Below are positions 17,138 through 26,700 of a DNA stretch of 64,000 nt, piece after piece. Position 1 is the stretch's first letter. Every line of letters begins with the position of its first letter. The notes under the pieces are model-generated. The model worked only from the letters and a program-made list of their open reading frames with translations, did not search any database and was not told where the DNA came from. The stretch spans positions 1 through 64,000 of the forward strand of contig ONHQ01000010.1 of the NCBI GenBank assembly GCA_900317685.1, read 5' to 3'. The position numbers and the translations under genes are program-made. The DNA is from an uncultured Prevotella sp. (lineage in GTDB: Bacteria > Bacteroidota > Bacteroidia > Bacteroidales > Bacteroidaceae).

Positions 17138-17597
17138 TCTCCTCGTGCTGAGTCTGTTGCAAGCAATCGCACAGCCGGCCACAAAGCTGCCCACCGACAG
17201 CGCTGCCGTAGCGGACTCCTCGCGACGGACGTTCACCGCACTGATCGAGACGCCAAAGGCGAGCATCAGCGGCATCTGCCTGCTCGTGCAGGACAGCGAC
17301 ACCATCAAGGGAGCCATCGTCAACGAGTTTGGCATCACTGCCCTGGACTTTGTCTACACCCGCAAGGACGACAAGGTGAGACTGGTGAGCGCCGCGCCGA
17401 TGCTCAACAAATGGTACATGCGCCCCGTGATCACAGCCGACATCCGAGAGTTGCTCCACGCGCTGCGCGAGGGGAAGTTCAGCTACGAGGACGAGAAATA
17501 CCACATCAGATACTCGCTGTCACCCATCAACGGTGACGACAACAACGATAACGACAACGATAACGATGATACTGAAGAATCAACTCTACCAGATTGA
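17112..17597 (+). CDS. Exported small protein of the polyene operon, unknown family
   Basis: A 161-residue protein with the signal peptide MPRFLVSISLLVLSLLQAIA and a beta-rich body (ISGICLLVQDSDTIKGAIVN, FGITALDFVYTRKDDKVRLV). The ATG at 17112 overlaps the LolA-like gene by 26 bases. The last about 15 residues are an Asp/Asn tail made by a GATAAC-type simple repeat, which overlaps the start of the next gene. Its position matches the small lipoprotein-like genes that follow the LolA gene in aryl polyene clusters, but no lipobox cysteine is visible. Confidence 0.7.
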   Translation: MPRFLVSISLLVLSLLQAIAQPATKLPTDSAAVADSSRRTFTALIETPKASISGICLLVQDSDTIKGAIVNEFGITALDFVYTRKDDKVRLVSAAPMLNKWYMRPVITADIRELLHALREGKFSYEDEKYHIRYSLSPINGDDNNDNDNDNDDTEESTLPD

Positions 17598-17943
17598 GCA
17601 CAGCCAGGAGAGCGACGGCACGGAACAGTTCACGATACGTTTGCTCGAAGATTGCCCGATCTATCGTGCCCACTTCCCCGGTCAGCCAATCACGCCGGGT
17701 GTATGCATCGTACAGATCGTGCAGGAACTGCTGGAACTGACCGTGGGACAACAGCTCGAAATCAGTGAGGTGAAAAACGTGAAATTCCTGAATATCCTCA
17801 CCCCGAAAGACAATCCCAAAGTCGACATCGTGTTCACAGCCATTGAGACAAGCGACGAGAGCGTATCGGCCAAGGCTGAGGTGAAGGACGCAACCACCGT
17901 GTTCACCACCGTCTCTGTCGTCTGCCAGCCGGTGAAGCGATAA
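17566..17943 (+). CDS. Hotdog dehydratase-like protein keeping only the catalytic His
   Basis: A 125-residue FabA/FabZ-like hotdog protein, of the ApeI type by size and place. The motif YRAHFPGQPITPGVCIVQIV matches FabZ HFPGxPxxPGVxxxEAxAQ with His36 kept. At the catalytic Glu position, 14 residues later as in FabZ, it has Gln50. Alone it should be weak or inactive. It complements the protein at 11043-11507, which has the Glu but no His. The ATG at 17566 sits inside the preceding gene's repeat tail. Confidence 0.85.
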   Translation: MILKNQLYQIEHSQESDGTEQFTIRLLEDCPIYRAHFPGQPITPGVCIVQIVQELLELTVGQQLEISEVKNVKFLNILTPKDNPKVDIVFTAIETSDESVSAKAEVKDATTVFTTVSVVCQPVKR

Positions 17944-17988
17944 GGCATTAGACTCAAACAAGGAGGGAGAAAGATTAAGCAAACGGAA

Positions 17989-19539
17989 GTGAGAGACACA
18001 AAACCAGAGAAAGTGCAAGCGCAAAAGAAGGAAGAAGAAGAACAAGATCTGCAGGAGATCCGCCGCCGGCTGCGCGCCCGCGGCATCTGCGTCATCATAC
18101 CTACGTACAACAATGTGGGTACGATCCGGCAGGTAGTGACCGACGCGCTGCGCTATTGCGCCGACATTTTTGTCGTCGACGACGGCAGCGACGACGGTAC
18201 GACAGCGGAGTTGCGTGCGCTGAGCGACATTCATCTGATCCACTACGACCGCAACCGCGGCAAAGGCTACGCCCTGAAAACCGGCTTCCGCACCGCCCTG
18301 CAGGCTGGTTTCGCCTACGCGATCACGATGGACGGCGACGGACAGCACTTTGCCAAAGACATTCCCGCATTTCTCGACGCCAACGACCGCTGGCCGGGAG
18401 CTCTGATCCTTGGCAGCAGGAAAAAAGAAGGCATCAGCCGGTCAAAAGGCAGCAACTTCGCCAACAGCTTCTCCAATTTCTGGTTCACTGTGCAGACATG
18501 TCGCAGCGTGCCCGACACACAGACAGGCTTCCGCCTCTATCCACTGAGGAAGCTGTGGGGGTATCGCCTGCTCACCGCCCGCTATGAGGCCGAACTGGAA
18601 TTGCTGGTTTTTGCCGCCTGGCATGGTGTAGCAATCCACAGCATACCTGTTGATGTCTATTATCCGCCGGCCGGGGAGCGCGTCAGCCATTTCCGTCCGG
18701 GAGCGGACTTCGCACGTATCAGCGTACTCAACACCCTGCTCTGCGTGCTCGCCGTCGTCTATGGCCTGCCCTGCTGGCTGTGGCGAAAGGTCGCTACCTT
18801 CCTGCGCACGCTCGGTGCTTTTCTCTTTTTCGTCTTCTTCATGATGGTCGTCATCACGCCGGGCGTGTGGATCTATGTCCATTGCGGACGCATGACCGAA
18901 CGGAAGAAATGGCGGCTCCACCTGCTCATCTACCATGCCGCGCGCATCGTGGCCCAAAAGATAGGAGTGCCAGGAGCACGCTATCACTGCAAGGTCAGCC
19001 AGAACGTGAACTTCGACAAGCCGTCGGTGCTCATCTGCAACCATCAGTCCCATCTCGACCTCATCTATCTCCTCTCTTTGTCGCCACGCCTTATCTTCCT
19101 CACCAACGACTGGGTGTGGCACAACCCCTTCTATGGTTTTCTCATCCGCCATGCCGAATACTATCCCGCTGCCGAGGGCATCGACGCCCTCATGCCCCAC
19201 TTCCGCTCACTCATCAGCCGGGGCTACAGCATCGCGATATTCCCTGAGGGTACCCGCTCTTTCGACGGGCGCATCGGACGGTTCCACCAAGGTGCCTTTC
19301 ACGTGGCCGAAGCACTGGGGCTCGACATCGTTCCGGCTTATCTCTACGGCACCGGACGCGTGCTGAAAAAACGGACATATCATCTGGCCAAGAGTCCGGT
19401 CTACATGGAAGTGGACCGTCCGCTCTTACCCTCAGAACTGCACGCCATGGGTGACACGTTGGCGCAGGCACGCCACGTGCGCCATGACTATCTGCGTCAT
19501 TACCAGGCTATTAAAGATCGGGAGGAACAACATGTTTAG
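17989..19539 (+). CDS. Glycosyltransferase family 2 fused to a PlsC-type acyltransferase
   Basis: A 516-residue bifunctional membrane protein. The N-terminal GT2 domain (residues about 30-250) shows VIIPTYNN, VVDDGSDDG and the metal-binding MDGDGQH. Two hydrophobic stretches (about 245-300) follow. The C-terminal acyltransferase has the H-x4-D motif NHQSHLD (His at about 352) and FPEGTRSFDG (about 418). This pairing fits one protein that glycosylates and acylates the polyene or its lipid anchor. It starts with GTG after an AGGAGGGAG stretch 18 bases upstream. Its end overlaps the next gene by eight bases. Confidence 0.88.
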   Translation: MRDTKPEKVQAQKKEEEEQDLQEIRRRLRARGICVIIPTYNNVGTIRQVVTDALRYCADIFVVDDGSDDGTTAELRALSDIHLIHYDRNRGKGYALKTGFRTALQAGFAYAITMDGDGQHFAKDIPAFLDANDRWPGALILGSRKKEGISRSKGSNFANSFSNFWFTVQTCRSVPDTQTGFRLYPLRKLWGYRLLTARYEAELELLVFAAWHGVAIHSIPVDVYYPPAGERVSHFRPGADFARISVLNTLLCVLAVVYGLPCWLWRKVATFLRTLGAFLFFVFFMMVVITPGVWIYVHCGRMTERKKWRLHLLIYHAARIVAQKIGVPGARYHCKVSQNVNFDKPSVLICNHQSHLDLIYLLSLSPRLIFLTNDWVWHNPFYGFLIRHAEYYPAAEGIDALMPHFRSLISRGYSIAIFPEGTRSFDGRIGRFHQGAFHVAEALGLDIVPAYLYGTGRVLKKRTYHLAKSPVYMEVDRPLLPSELHAMGDTLAQARHVRHDYLRHYQAIKDREEQHV

Positions 19540-21043
19540 CACCAAGCACCATCCTCATGTCGTTGTCATCGGCTCCGGACTGGGCGGTCTGACCACCGCC
19601 GTGATCCTTGCCAAGAATGGCTACCGCGTCACCGTGCTGGAGCAGGAGAACCAGGCAGGCGGTTGCCTGCAATGCTTCCGGCGGCGTGGCGTGAAGTTCG
19701 AGACGGGTATGCATTTCATCGGCAGCGCGTTGCCCGGTCAGACCCTTGAGCGGTTGGCACGCTATCTTGAGATTGGAGATGACGTGAAGCTTTCGCAACT
19801 CGATACCAAACAGTATAATGTCATCGGACTCGACGGCCACGACTTTGTGATGGGCAACGGCCGCGAGGCGTTTATCGAGGGATTGGCTAAAGACTTCCCC
19901 GCGCAGCGCGATGCCCTCAACCGCTATTATGCTTTGGTGCAAAAGGTGGCGGGGGCCTCTTCGCTCCACTCGCTCCGCTATGCCGAGTCCGACGATGTGG
20001 TGAGTAAAGAGTATCTGACGCGGTCGGTCAACGAGGTCATCGACAGCACTGTCAGCGACCCGCTGCTGGCCAACGTGCTCGTGGGAGATCTGCCACTCTA
20101 TGCCGCCGAGAAGGACAAAACGCCCTTTGCCACCCACGCCTTCATCCGCGACTTCTACGACCAGAGCGCTTTCCGCGTCATCGACGGCAGCGACCACATC
20201 GCCCAGGCGCTGATTGCCACACTACAGCACTATGGCGGCGAGGTGCTCACCGGCCACCGCGTCACGCGCATCCTTTGCGACGCTACCCAGGCCACAGGCG
20301 TAGAGGTAAACGGCGAAAAGTATTTTGATGCCGACTACATCATCTCCGACGCTCATCCAATACGCACGCTCGAACTCATAGACAGCCCTCTGATACGTCC
20401 CGCCTACCGCCATCGTGTCAACGCCATGCCGCAGACGGTGGGCTGCTTCACCCTCTATCTCGACTTCAAACCGCAGTCCGTGCCGTATATGAACTACAAC
20501 TACTTCGGCTATCAAGGCGCGTCGCCCTGGGGCTGTGAGCAATACACTACCGACAACTGGCCAAGGGGCTATCTCTATATGCACTTCTGTCACGAAGCCC
20601 AACCACGATGGGCGCAAAGCGGACAGATCATCTCCTACATGAACATCAGCGACGTGCTGCCATGGAAAGACACGACGGTGGGCCACCGAGGCGCAGACTA
20701 CGAAGCGCTGAAACAGCGAAAAGCCGACCAGCTGCTGCAATGCGTGGAACAAAGATTCCCGGGGTTGAGAGGTTGCATCGCCCACTGCTACACCTCTACA
20801 CCGCTGACCTATCTCGACTATACAGGTACAGCGGCGGGCTCGATGTACGGCATCGCCAAGGACATAGGGCTGGGAGCAGGCTGCCGCGTCTCCCACCGCA
20901 CACGCATCCCCAACCTCTTGCTCACCGGACAGAACATCAACTCCCACGGCATGCTTGGCGTGATGGTCGGCACCATCGTCACGTGCAGTGAGTTTCTCAC
21001 CGCAGAGAAGATCTATCAGCAGATACAAAGTTGTACGAGATAG
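19532..21043 (+). CDS. CrtI/RetSat-like FAD oxidoreductase 1
   Basis: A 503-residue flavoenzyme. The dinucleotide motif VVVIGSGLGGLTTAVILAKN is at residues about 10-29. The segment KFETGMHFIG resembles the retinol saturase/CrtISO branch of the phytoene desaturase family. The C-terminal FAD-contact region is NLLLTGQNINSHGMLGVMVG. Such enzymes desaturate, saturate or isomerise polyenes. No carotenoid genes are nearby, so the polyene of this operon is the likely substrate. The ATG at 19532 follows GGAGG; the longer frame upstream is only overlap with the glycosyltransferase gene. Confidence 0.85.
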   Translation: MFSTKHHPHVVVIGSGLGGLTTAVILAKNGYRVTVLEQENQAGGCLQCFRRRGVKFETGMHFIGSALPGQTLERLARYLEIGDDVKLSQLDTKQYNVIGLDGHDFVMGNGREAFIEGLAKDFPAQRDALNRYYALVQKVAGASSLHSLRYAESDDVVSKEYLTRSVNEVIDSTVSDPLLANVLVGDLPLYAAEKDKTPFATHAFIRDFYDQSAFRVIDGSDHIAQALIATLQHYGGEVLTGHRVTRILCDATQATGVEVNGEKYFDADYIISDAHPIRTLELIDSPLIRPAYRHRVNAMPQTVGCFTLYLDFKPQSVPYMNYNYFGYQGASPWGCEQYTTDNWPRGYLYMHFCHEAQPRWAQSGQIISYMNISDVLPWKDTTVGHRGADYEALKQRKADQLLQCVEQRFPGLRGCIAHCYTSTPLTYLDYTGTAAGSMYGIAKDIGLGAGCRVSHRTRIPNLLLTGQNINSHGMLGVMVGTIVTCSEFLTAEKIYQQIQSCTR

Positions 21044-21098
21044 CGGCGGGAGCAAGTCACACTCATAGAATCTTTTAATCAGCTTGAAGGAAAAGAAC

Positions 21099-22610
21099 AT
21101 GAACGACAAAAATGTGGTGATCATTGGCGGAGGCTTAGGCGGACTCTTCACGGGTGCCATCCTGGCCAAAGAGGGCTACCGCGTGACAGTGCTGGAGAAG
21201 AACGCCACCACCGGCGGAGGACTGCAGACGTTCCGCCGCATGGGCGAGGACTTCGACACGGGTATGCACGTCATCGCGGGCATGAGACCGGGCGGCACCA
21301 TCCGCCGCATCTGCGACTATCTCGGCATCACGCCACAGATGCAGTTACGCGACGTCGACGATGACTGCGCCGACGAGCTTTTCTTCCTTGAAGACCGCGC
21401 CACCTACCGCATTGGCTGCGGTCGCCAAGGTTTTGTAGACTCACTGGTGAAGTCTTTTCCTGGCTGTCGCGACGAGCTCACGGCTTATGTCGATGCGCTC
21501 TATCGCATGACCGGTGCTATCGATCTCTTCAATCTGCGGCCGGCACCGTCGGTACTCACCGAGATGCCGCCACAGGCACTGATGGCTGCCGACGCGTTCA
21601 TCGCACAATATATTCACGACCCTCGGCTGCGCAGCGTGCTGGCCTATATGAATCCGCTCTACGGCGGACAGGCGGGGCGCACACCCGCTTATGTCCACGC
21701 CATCGTCAGCGTACTCTATCTGCAAGGTGCCAGCCGCTTCGTCGACGGTAGCAGCCACACCGCCGATCTGCTGGCCAAGGTGATCACCGACAACGGCGGA
21801 CTGGTACTCCCCCACGACGCTGTCACCACCATCGACGTGGAGGACCATGAGGTGAAGGCGGTGACGACAAAGAGCGGAAAGGTCTATCATGCCGACACGT
21901 TCATCAGCGACATCCATCCCGCGGCACTCTTCCACCTCATCCACGGCAAGGCTTTCACCAAAGCCTACACCGAGCGGGTGAAGCAAATACCGGAGACAAT
22001 CTCGGCCTTCTCGCTCTATCTGAAGATGCGGCCAGCCTCGTTTCCCTATATCAACCACAGCGTCTACCTCATGTCACGCTACGATGACATCTGGAACTTC
22101 AGCCGCGAGGACCGCCCGTGGCCTCTTGGTCTGCTGATGATGACGCCACCGGTGAGCCGACAACAGCCGTGGAGCAGCAAGGTGCTCGTCACCGTGCCGA
22201 TGCGGTTTTGCCAGGCTGAGCAGTGGGCCGGCACGCTGACGGGACGGCGCGGCAACGAATATGAACAATGGAAACAGCAACGGGCCCAAGAGGTACTGGC
22301 AATGGTGGAGCAACGCTATCCCGGTTTCTCCAAAAATATCGAAGGCATGGTCACCGCCTCACCGCTGACCATCCGCGACTACTACGGCACAGCGGGCGGC
22401 GGCATAGCGGGCTTTGCGCGCGACTGCCACCAGATTCTCGACAGTCATCTGCCCGTGGTGACGAAGGTGCGCAACCTGCTGCTCACGGGGCAATTCGTCA
22501 ATCTTCACGGCTTCTGTGGCGTTCCCTTAAGTGCCATCAACACGTCGGAGGCGCTGTTAGGACTGAATACCGTCGTCAACAAAATCAATGACGATGCCAC
22601 GAAACGATAA
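21099..22610 (+). CDS. CrtI/RetSat-like FAD oxidoreductase 2
   Basis: A 503-residue paralogue of the preceding gene with the same order of motifs: VVIIGGGLGGLFTGAILAKE, DFDTGMHVIAG, and NLLLTGQFVNLHGFCGVPLS. Two different members side by side suggest a heterodimer or two successive redox or isomerisation steps. AAGGAAAAG precedes the ATG by a few bases; the upstream TTG of a longer frame is unlikely. The last codons and stop lie in the first unit of a 44-base tandem repeat. Confidence 0.85.
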   Translation: MNDKNVVIIGGGLGGLFTGAILAKEGYRVTVLEKNATTGGGLQTFRRMGEDFDTGMHVIAGMRPGGTIRRICDYLGITPQMQLRDVDDDCADELFFLEDRATYRIGCGRQGFVDSLVKSFPGCRDELTAYVDALYRMTGAIDLFNLRPAPSVLTEMPPQALMAADAFIAQYIHDPRLRSVLAYMNPLYGGQAGRTPAYVHAIVSVLYLQGASRFVDGSSHTADLLAKVITDNGGLVLPHDAVTTIDVEDHEVKAVTTKSGKVYHADTFISDIHPAALFHLIHGKAFTKAYTERVKQIPETISAFSLYLKMRPASFPYINHSVYLMSRYDDIWNFSREDRPWPLGLLMMTPPVSRQQPWSSKVLVTVPMRFCQAEQWAGTLTGRRGNEYEQWKQQRAQEVLAMVEQRYPGFSKNIEGMVTASPLTIRDYYGTAGGGIAGFARDCHQILDSHLPVVTKVRNLLLTGQFVNLHGFCGVPLSAINTSEALLGLNTVVNKINDDATKR

Positions 22611-22710
22611 GACTCTATATAAACAAAATCAATAGCGATGCCGCGAAACGATAAGACTCTATATCTACATAATCAATAACGATGCGAAGAAACGCCAAGA
22701 CTCTATATAT
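22578..22710. repeat. 44-bp tandem repeat, three units, bridging two genes
   Basis: Units at 22578-22620, 22621-22664 and 22665-22710 share AATC-AAT-N-CGATGC and GACTCTATAT. The first unit encodes the C-terminus and stop of the flavoenzyme; the third contains the likely ATG of the next gene. Intergenic space was thus made by duplicating a gene end. Confidence 0.85.
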
Positions 22711-23635
22711 AATAAGGTGTAGGCTCACACAGAGCGTCCTTAGCTTTCTCGCCATGCTGTTGATGCTGTTGTTCCTGCCAACGCTCGCCATCAATGGAAA
22801 GACCGATGTGGAGCGTATCAACATCTGGTCGGGTACAAGCGTGCACCATCGTGTGTGGCTGGCGCCCTACCCCGCCAGAGACAACAGTGCGGCAGTGATC
22901 GTGTGTCCGGGCGGCAGCTATTTCTGGCACGACATGGACGCAGAAGGTGAGCAGGTCGGCCGCTGGCTTCAACGTCACGGCATCTCGGCTTTCGTGCTGC
23001 GCTACCGCACGGCCTACGTCCCCGCTTTTGTCCTGCACTACCGCTGGCTGTTGCGTGGTAACCGCCACCCCGACGCGCTCAACGACCTCAGGCAGTCGCT
23101 GCGCTATGTCAGAAGTCACGCCAAGCAATATGGTGTGGACACGACGCGCATCGGCGTGATGGGCTTCTCCGCTGGCGGCCATCTGGCAATGAGTTCCGTG
23201 GAACTACTGCCCCGCGCTGAATGGCCTTCGTTTGTCGTACCCGTCTATCCTGTGGTGACCTTCGTCGATCCCTGCATGCACAAACGGTCGCGACGGGGAC
23301 TGCTCGGTGACAGCCGCGAACACAACCGTCGCCTCTGTGACTCGCTGTCGATGGAGCGTCATGTACCAGATGATTGTCCTCCGGTGTTTCTCGTCAACTG
23401 CCACGACGACCCCATCGTCCATTACCACAATGCGGAGCTCCTCGACTCAGCACTCACTGCCCACCACGTACCCCACCAGTATATCCAATACCGTACCGGT
23501 GGCCATGGTTTCGGGGCATCGGAAGTCAAGGGCACAGCAGAATGCCGTCAATGGAAAAATGCCTTCCTCGCGTGGCTGCGGGGGCTATGGCAAGGTGACG
23601 GGAACAGAAAGGAAGGCAACGGAAATACGAAATAG
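22682..23635 (+). CDS. Exported alpha/beta-hydrolase (esterase)
   Basis: A 317-residue alpha/beta-hydrolase of the BD-FAE/acetyl-esterase type. The oxyanion motif is VIVCPGGSYFWHD, the nucleophile elbow GVMGFSAGGHLA, and candidate catalytic Asp and His lie in CHDDPIVHYHN and GGHGFGAS. A hydrophobic segment (LSFLAMLLMLLFLPTLAING) near the N-terminus looks like a signal peptide. The first twelve residues come from the repeat. It may process the polyene ester or carbohydrate esters, since a hemicellulase and its sensor follow. Membership in the polyene operon rests on the same strand and a gap of 71 bases. Confidence 0.8.
   Translation: MRRNAKTLYIIRCRLTQSVLSFLAMLLMLLFLPTLAINGKTDVERINIWSGTSVHHRVWLAPYPARDNSAAVIVCPGGSYFWHDMDAEGEQVGRWLQRHGISAFVLRYRTAYVPAFVLHYRWLLRGNRHPDALNDLRQSLRYVRSHAKQYGVDTTRIGVMGFSAGGHLAMSSVELLPRAEWPSFVVPVYPVVTFVDPCMHKRSRRGLLGDSREHNRRLCDSLSMERHVPDDCPPVFLVNCHDDPIVHYHNAELLDSALTAHHVPHQYIQYRTGGHGFGASEVKGTAECRQWKNAFLAWLRGLWQGDGNRKEGNGNTK
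22704..22722 (+). repeat. 19-bp repeated motif, copy 2
   Basis: Exact copy of the motif at 11672-11690, here inside the first codons of the esterase gene and directly after the 44-base repeats. Confidence 0.85.
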
Positions 23636-23680
23636 GCTGTTATGGCTTTACGAAAGCATAACATCTCTTGAAGCACATCA

Positions 23681-23718
23681 CTCCCCTCTCCCCTTGGAGA
23701 GGGGTAAGGGGGTGAGGC
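23681..23718. terminator. REP-like palindrome, copy C, between convergent genes
   Basis: The stem CCCCTCTCC/GGAGAGGGG with a CCTT loop and the GGGGGTGAGGC tail lies between the ends of the esterase (plus) and the sensor gene (minus, stop at 23725). The position suggests a bidirectional terminator or mRNA 3'-end block; no long T-run is present. Confidence 0.6.
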
Positions 23719-23724
23719 TCCACC

Positions 23725-26700
23725 TTACATCTTCGACCTTTGATAGTCCCTTGGCGACATACCGAACATATTCTTGAACATCGTGGAGAAGCTGGCCGAG
23801 TTGGAGAAGCCACAGGCATACATCACCTCAGTGATGCTCTGTTTCGGATCCTCAAGCAGACGGGCGGCTTGCTTCAATCGCAGGTTCTTGATGAAGTTGT
23901 GCGGTGTCTGGTTGGTGAGTTCCTTCATCTTTCTGTAGAGGTGCACACGGCTGATGCCCACACGGTCCGCAATGTCGTCGACGCCAAGGTCGGAGTTGCT
24001 GAGGTTGTCGTTGATGACATCCATGACCCGTTGCAGGAATTTGTCGTCGGGAGTCTGCACGTCTACCTTGTTGACCTTGTCGGCCTGGTCCTCCTGTCCG
24101 GTGAACTTGTTCTTCAGCGTACGGCGCACAGCGAGGAGGTTGGCGATGGTGCGGCGCAGGATGTCCATGTTGAACGGCTTCACCACATAAGCGTCGGCAC
24201 CGGTCTCCAAGCCCTCCATGCGGTCCTCGTCGCGGCTCTTGGCAGTGAGGAGGATGACGGGCAGGTGGTTGGTGTTGATGTTCGACTTGAGTTTCGTGCA
24301 CAAAGTAATACCGTCCATCTCCGGCATCATCACGTCGCTGATGACCAGGTTGGGCATGTCCTTGAGGATTTCCGCGAGCGCCACCTTGCCGTTGGGATAG
24401 TAGCGGACGTTGTATTCATTGCTCAGTTCGGTCTGGAGATAGCTGGCGATCTCGTCGTCGTCCTCCACAATGGCAATCGTCGGCTTGCTGTTGTCGTCGC
24501 GTGAGGCTACCGGATGCACGAGCGGATCGGTCTCCATATCATTGAGTTCCTGAGCCAGCTGCTTGTCGGCTTCACTGTCGTCGTGCTTGGGTGCGTTCAT
24601 GCTGCCGTCGTCAGCGACCATCTCCTCAGGCTTGAGATGCTTGTTGCCCAAAGGCAGAGTGACGACAAAGCTGGAGCCGGGTCCCTCACTGTTGTTGCGG
24701 GCCGTGATCGTACCGTAGTGAAGTTCCACGAGCGAACGGGTGAGGTCGAGGCCGATGCCCGTACCCGTGTTGCGCTCTCCCATGCGGGTAGGACTCTGAT
24801 AGAAGCGTTGGAAGATCGTCTCAAGCTTGTCCTTCGGTATGCCGCATCCCGTGTCGCGCACGGTGATGACAGCGTCGGTGTCGGTGTGTGTCAGGCTGAT
24901 GGTGACACCGCCACCCGTCGGCGTGAACTTAAAGGCGTTGGAGAGCAGGTTCATGATCACCTTGTCGAAGTTGTCACGGTCCACCCACACGGGGAGCACA
25001 TCACTGTCGTGGTGGAAGGCAAAGCGTATCTTCTTGATGTTGGCCTGCTGCTGGAAGAGCTGCACCTCGTCGTCGATGAAGCTGACCATATCGGTTTTCT
25101 GCATGTGCATGACCATCTTGCCCTTGTCGATCTTGCGGAGGTCCATCATCTGGTTGACGAGGTGGAGGATACGCTCGGCGTTGCGGCGCATGAGCGCATA
25201 GGTGTTTTGCCGCTGCGGATCGCGGTCGGTCTTGATGAGCGAGAGCAGTGGCGTGAGGATCAGGGTGAGCGGCGTGCGGATGTCGTGGCTGATATTGACG
25301 AAGAAGCGTAGCTTGGCCTCACCCATCTCCTCGGCATGGATATGCTCCTGGAGCGTGAGGTGCTCCTGCTCCTTGCGTTTGCGGTAGGCAAGATAAGCGT
25401 AGAAAGCCCAGACCAGCAAGACCAGATAGACAAACTTGGCCGGCCAGGAGGCGTACCACGCAGGGCGGATCTCAACCATGAATTCCTCTTCGGCCGACGA
25501 CAGACCATTGTAGAGTGCCTTGACGCGGAACTGATATTTGCCGGCAGGCAGATGGGCGAAGGACAGCACATTCTGTCCTTGTGCCAGTGTCTTCCATCTC
25601 TCGTCGTTGATGCTGTAGGCGTAGGTCACCTGCTCCACATTATTATATGTGAGTGTCGTCAGCTCCAGCGAGAAGCTGTTGTCGTCCTGGGCCAGAGAGA
25701 ACAGGCGGGAATCGTAGCAAGGCTTCTCGGTGATGGTGAACCATCCCGACTTCATTCCCGGCAGTACCGTCTGATTGCCTACGAGGAAGCGCGAGATATG
25801 CACCACGCCTTTCCACGATGTGCGGCCGATATGCGAAGGGTTGAAAACGTTGATGCCGCCCGGTCCGCCAACAAGCATGCGGCGGCCATCGGCCGAGAGC
25901 GAGACAGCACCGTCGCTGAACTCATTGCCCTGCAAGCCATTGCCGACAAAGAAGCTTTGGGTCTTGCCCGTGCGCATGTCCATGAAGCAAAGTCCGTGGA
26001 ACGTACCGAGCCACAGGCGTCCCTGACGGTCCTCCTGCATGAAGGCGACGCTGTTGTCGGGCAGTCCCTGCCGCACCGTGTAGACGAGAGGCTTGCTCCA
26101 GTGGGTCTTGTCGTGGCAGTAGAGCATGTCGTTGCTGCCTACCCACACGCGGTCGCGGCTGTCGACATAGAGGCTGTGGGCAAACGAGCCTTGGTCGACA
26201 CTGTTCACGCCGAAGGTGCTCACCCAGCTGTCATGCTTAAGGTCGAGACAGGCCAGACCCACCGAGTTGGCCACGAAGAGGCGGCTGCCGTCGCGCGAGA
26301 AGGCCAGTTTGAAGAGGAAGTTATTAGGCAGGCTGTTGACCTTGAAGTTGTTGTCGGCACCTTTTGCCATGACATAGCTACGGCGGGTGCCGTCGGGACG
26401 GATCATGACGAGACCGTTGCCGAGCGTGGCCAGCCAGACATTGCCCTTTGCGTCGCATTTGATGTCAAAGACGCTCACACCCTGTCCGAGATTCACGGGA
26501 TGGTAGCTGCCGCCGTCGAGATAGCCGCAGCCGTCGAGATAACTGCCAATCCAGAGTCTGTGATGACTGTCGAAGCACAGCGCTTCAATGGTGTTGGGGA
26601 AGGTATAGTGCCGCAGCTGCTTGCCCATAGCGTCAAGGAGATAGAGGCCGTCGCGGTCGGTTCCCACCCACATCGTGCCGCCCTCACCAAAGAGCACACG

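Noticed and set aside
19532-22610. Carotenoid biosynthesis cluster
   Set aside because: The two flavoenzymes resemble CrtI, but phytoene synthase, lycopene cyclase and similar genes are absent.
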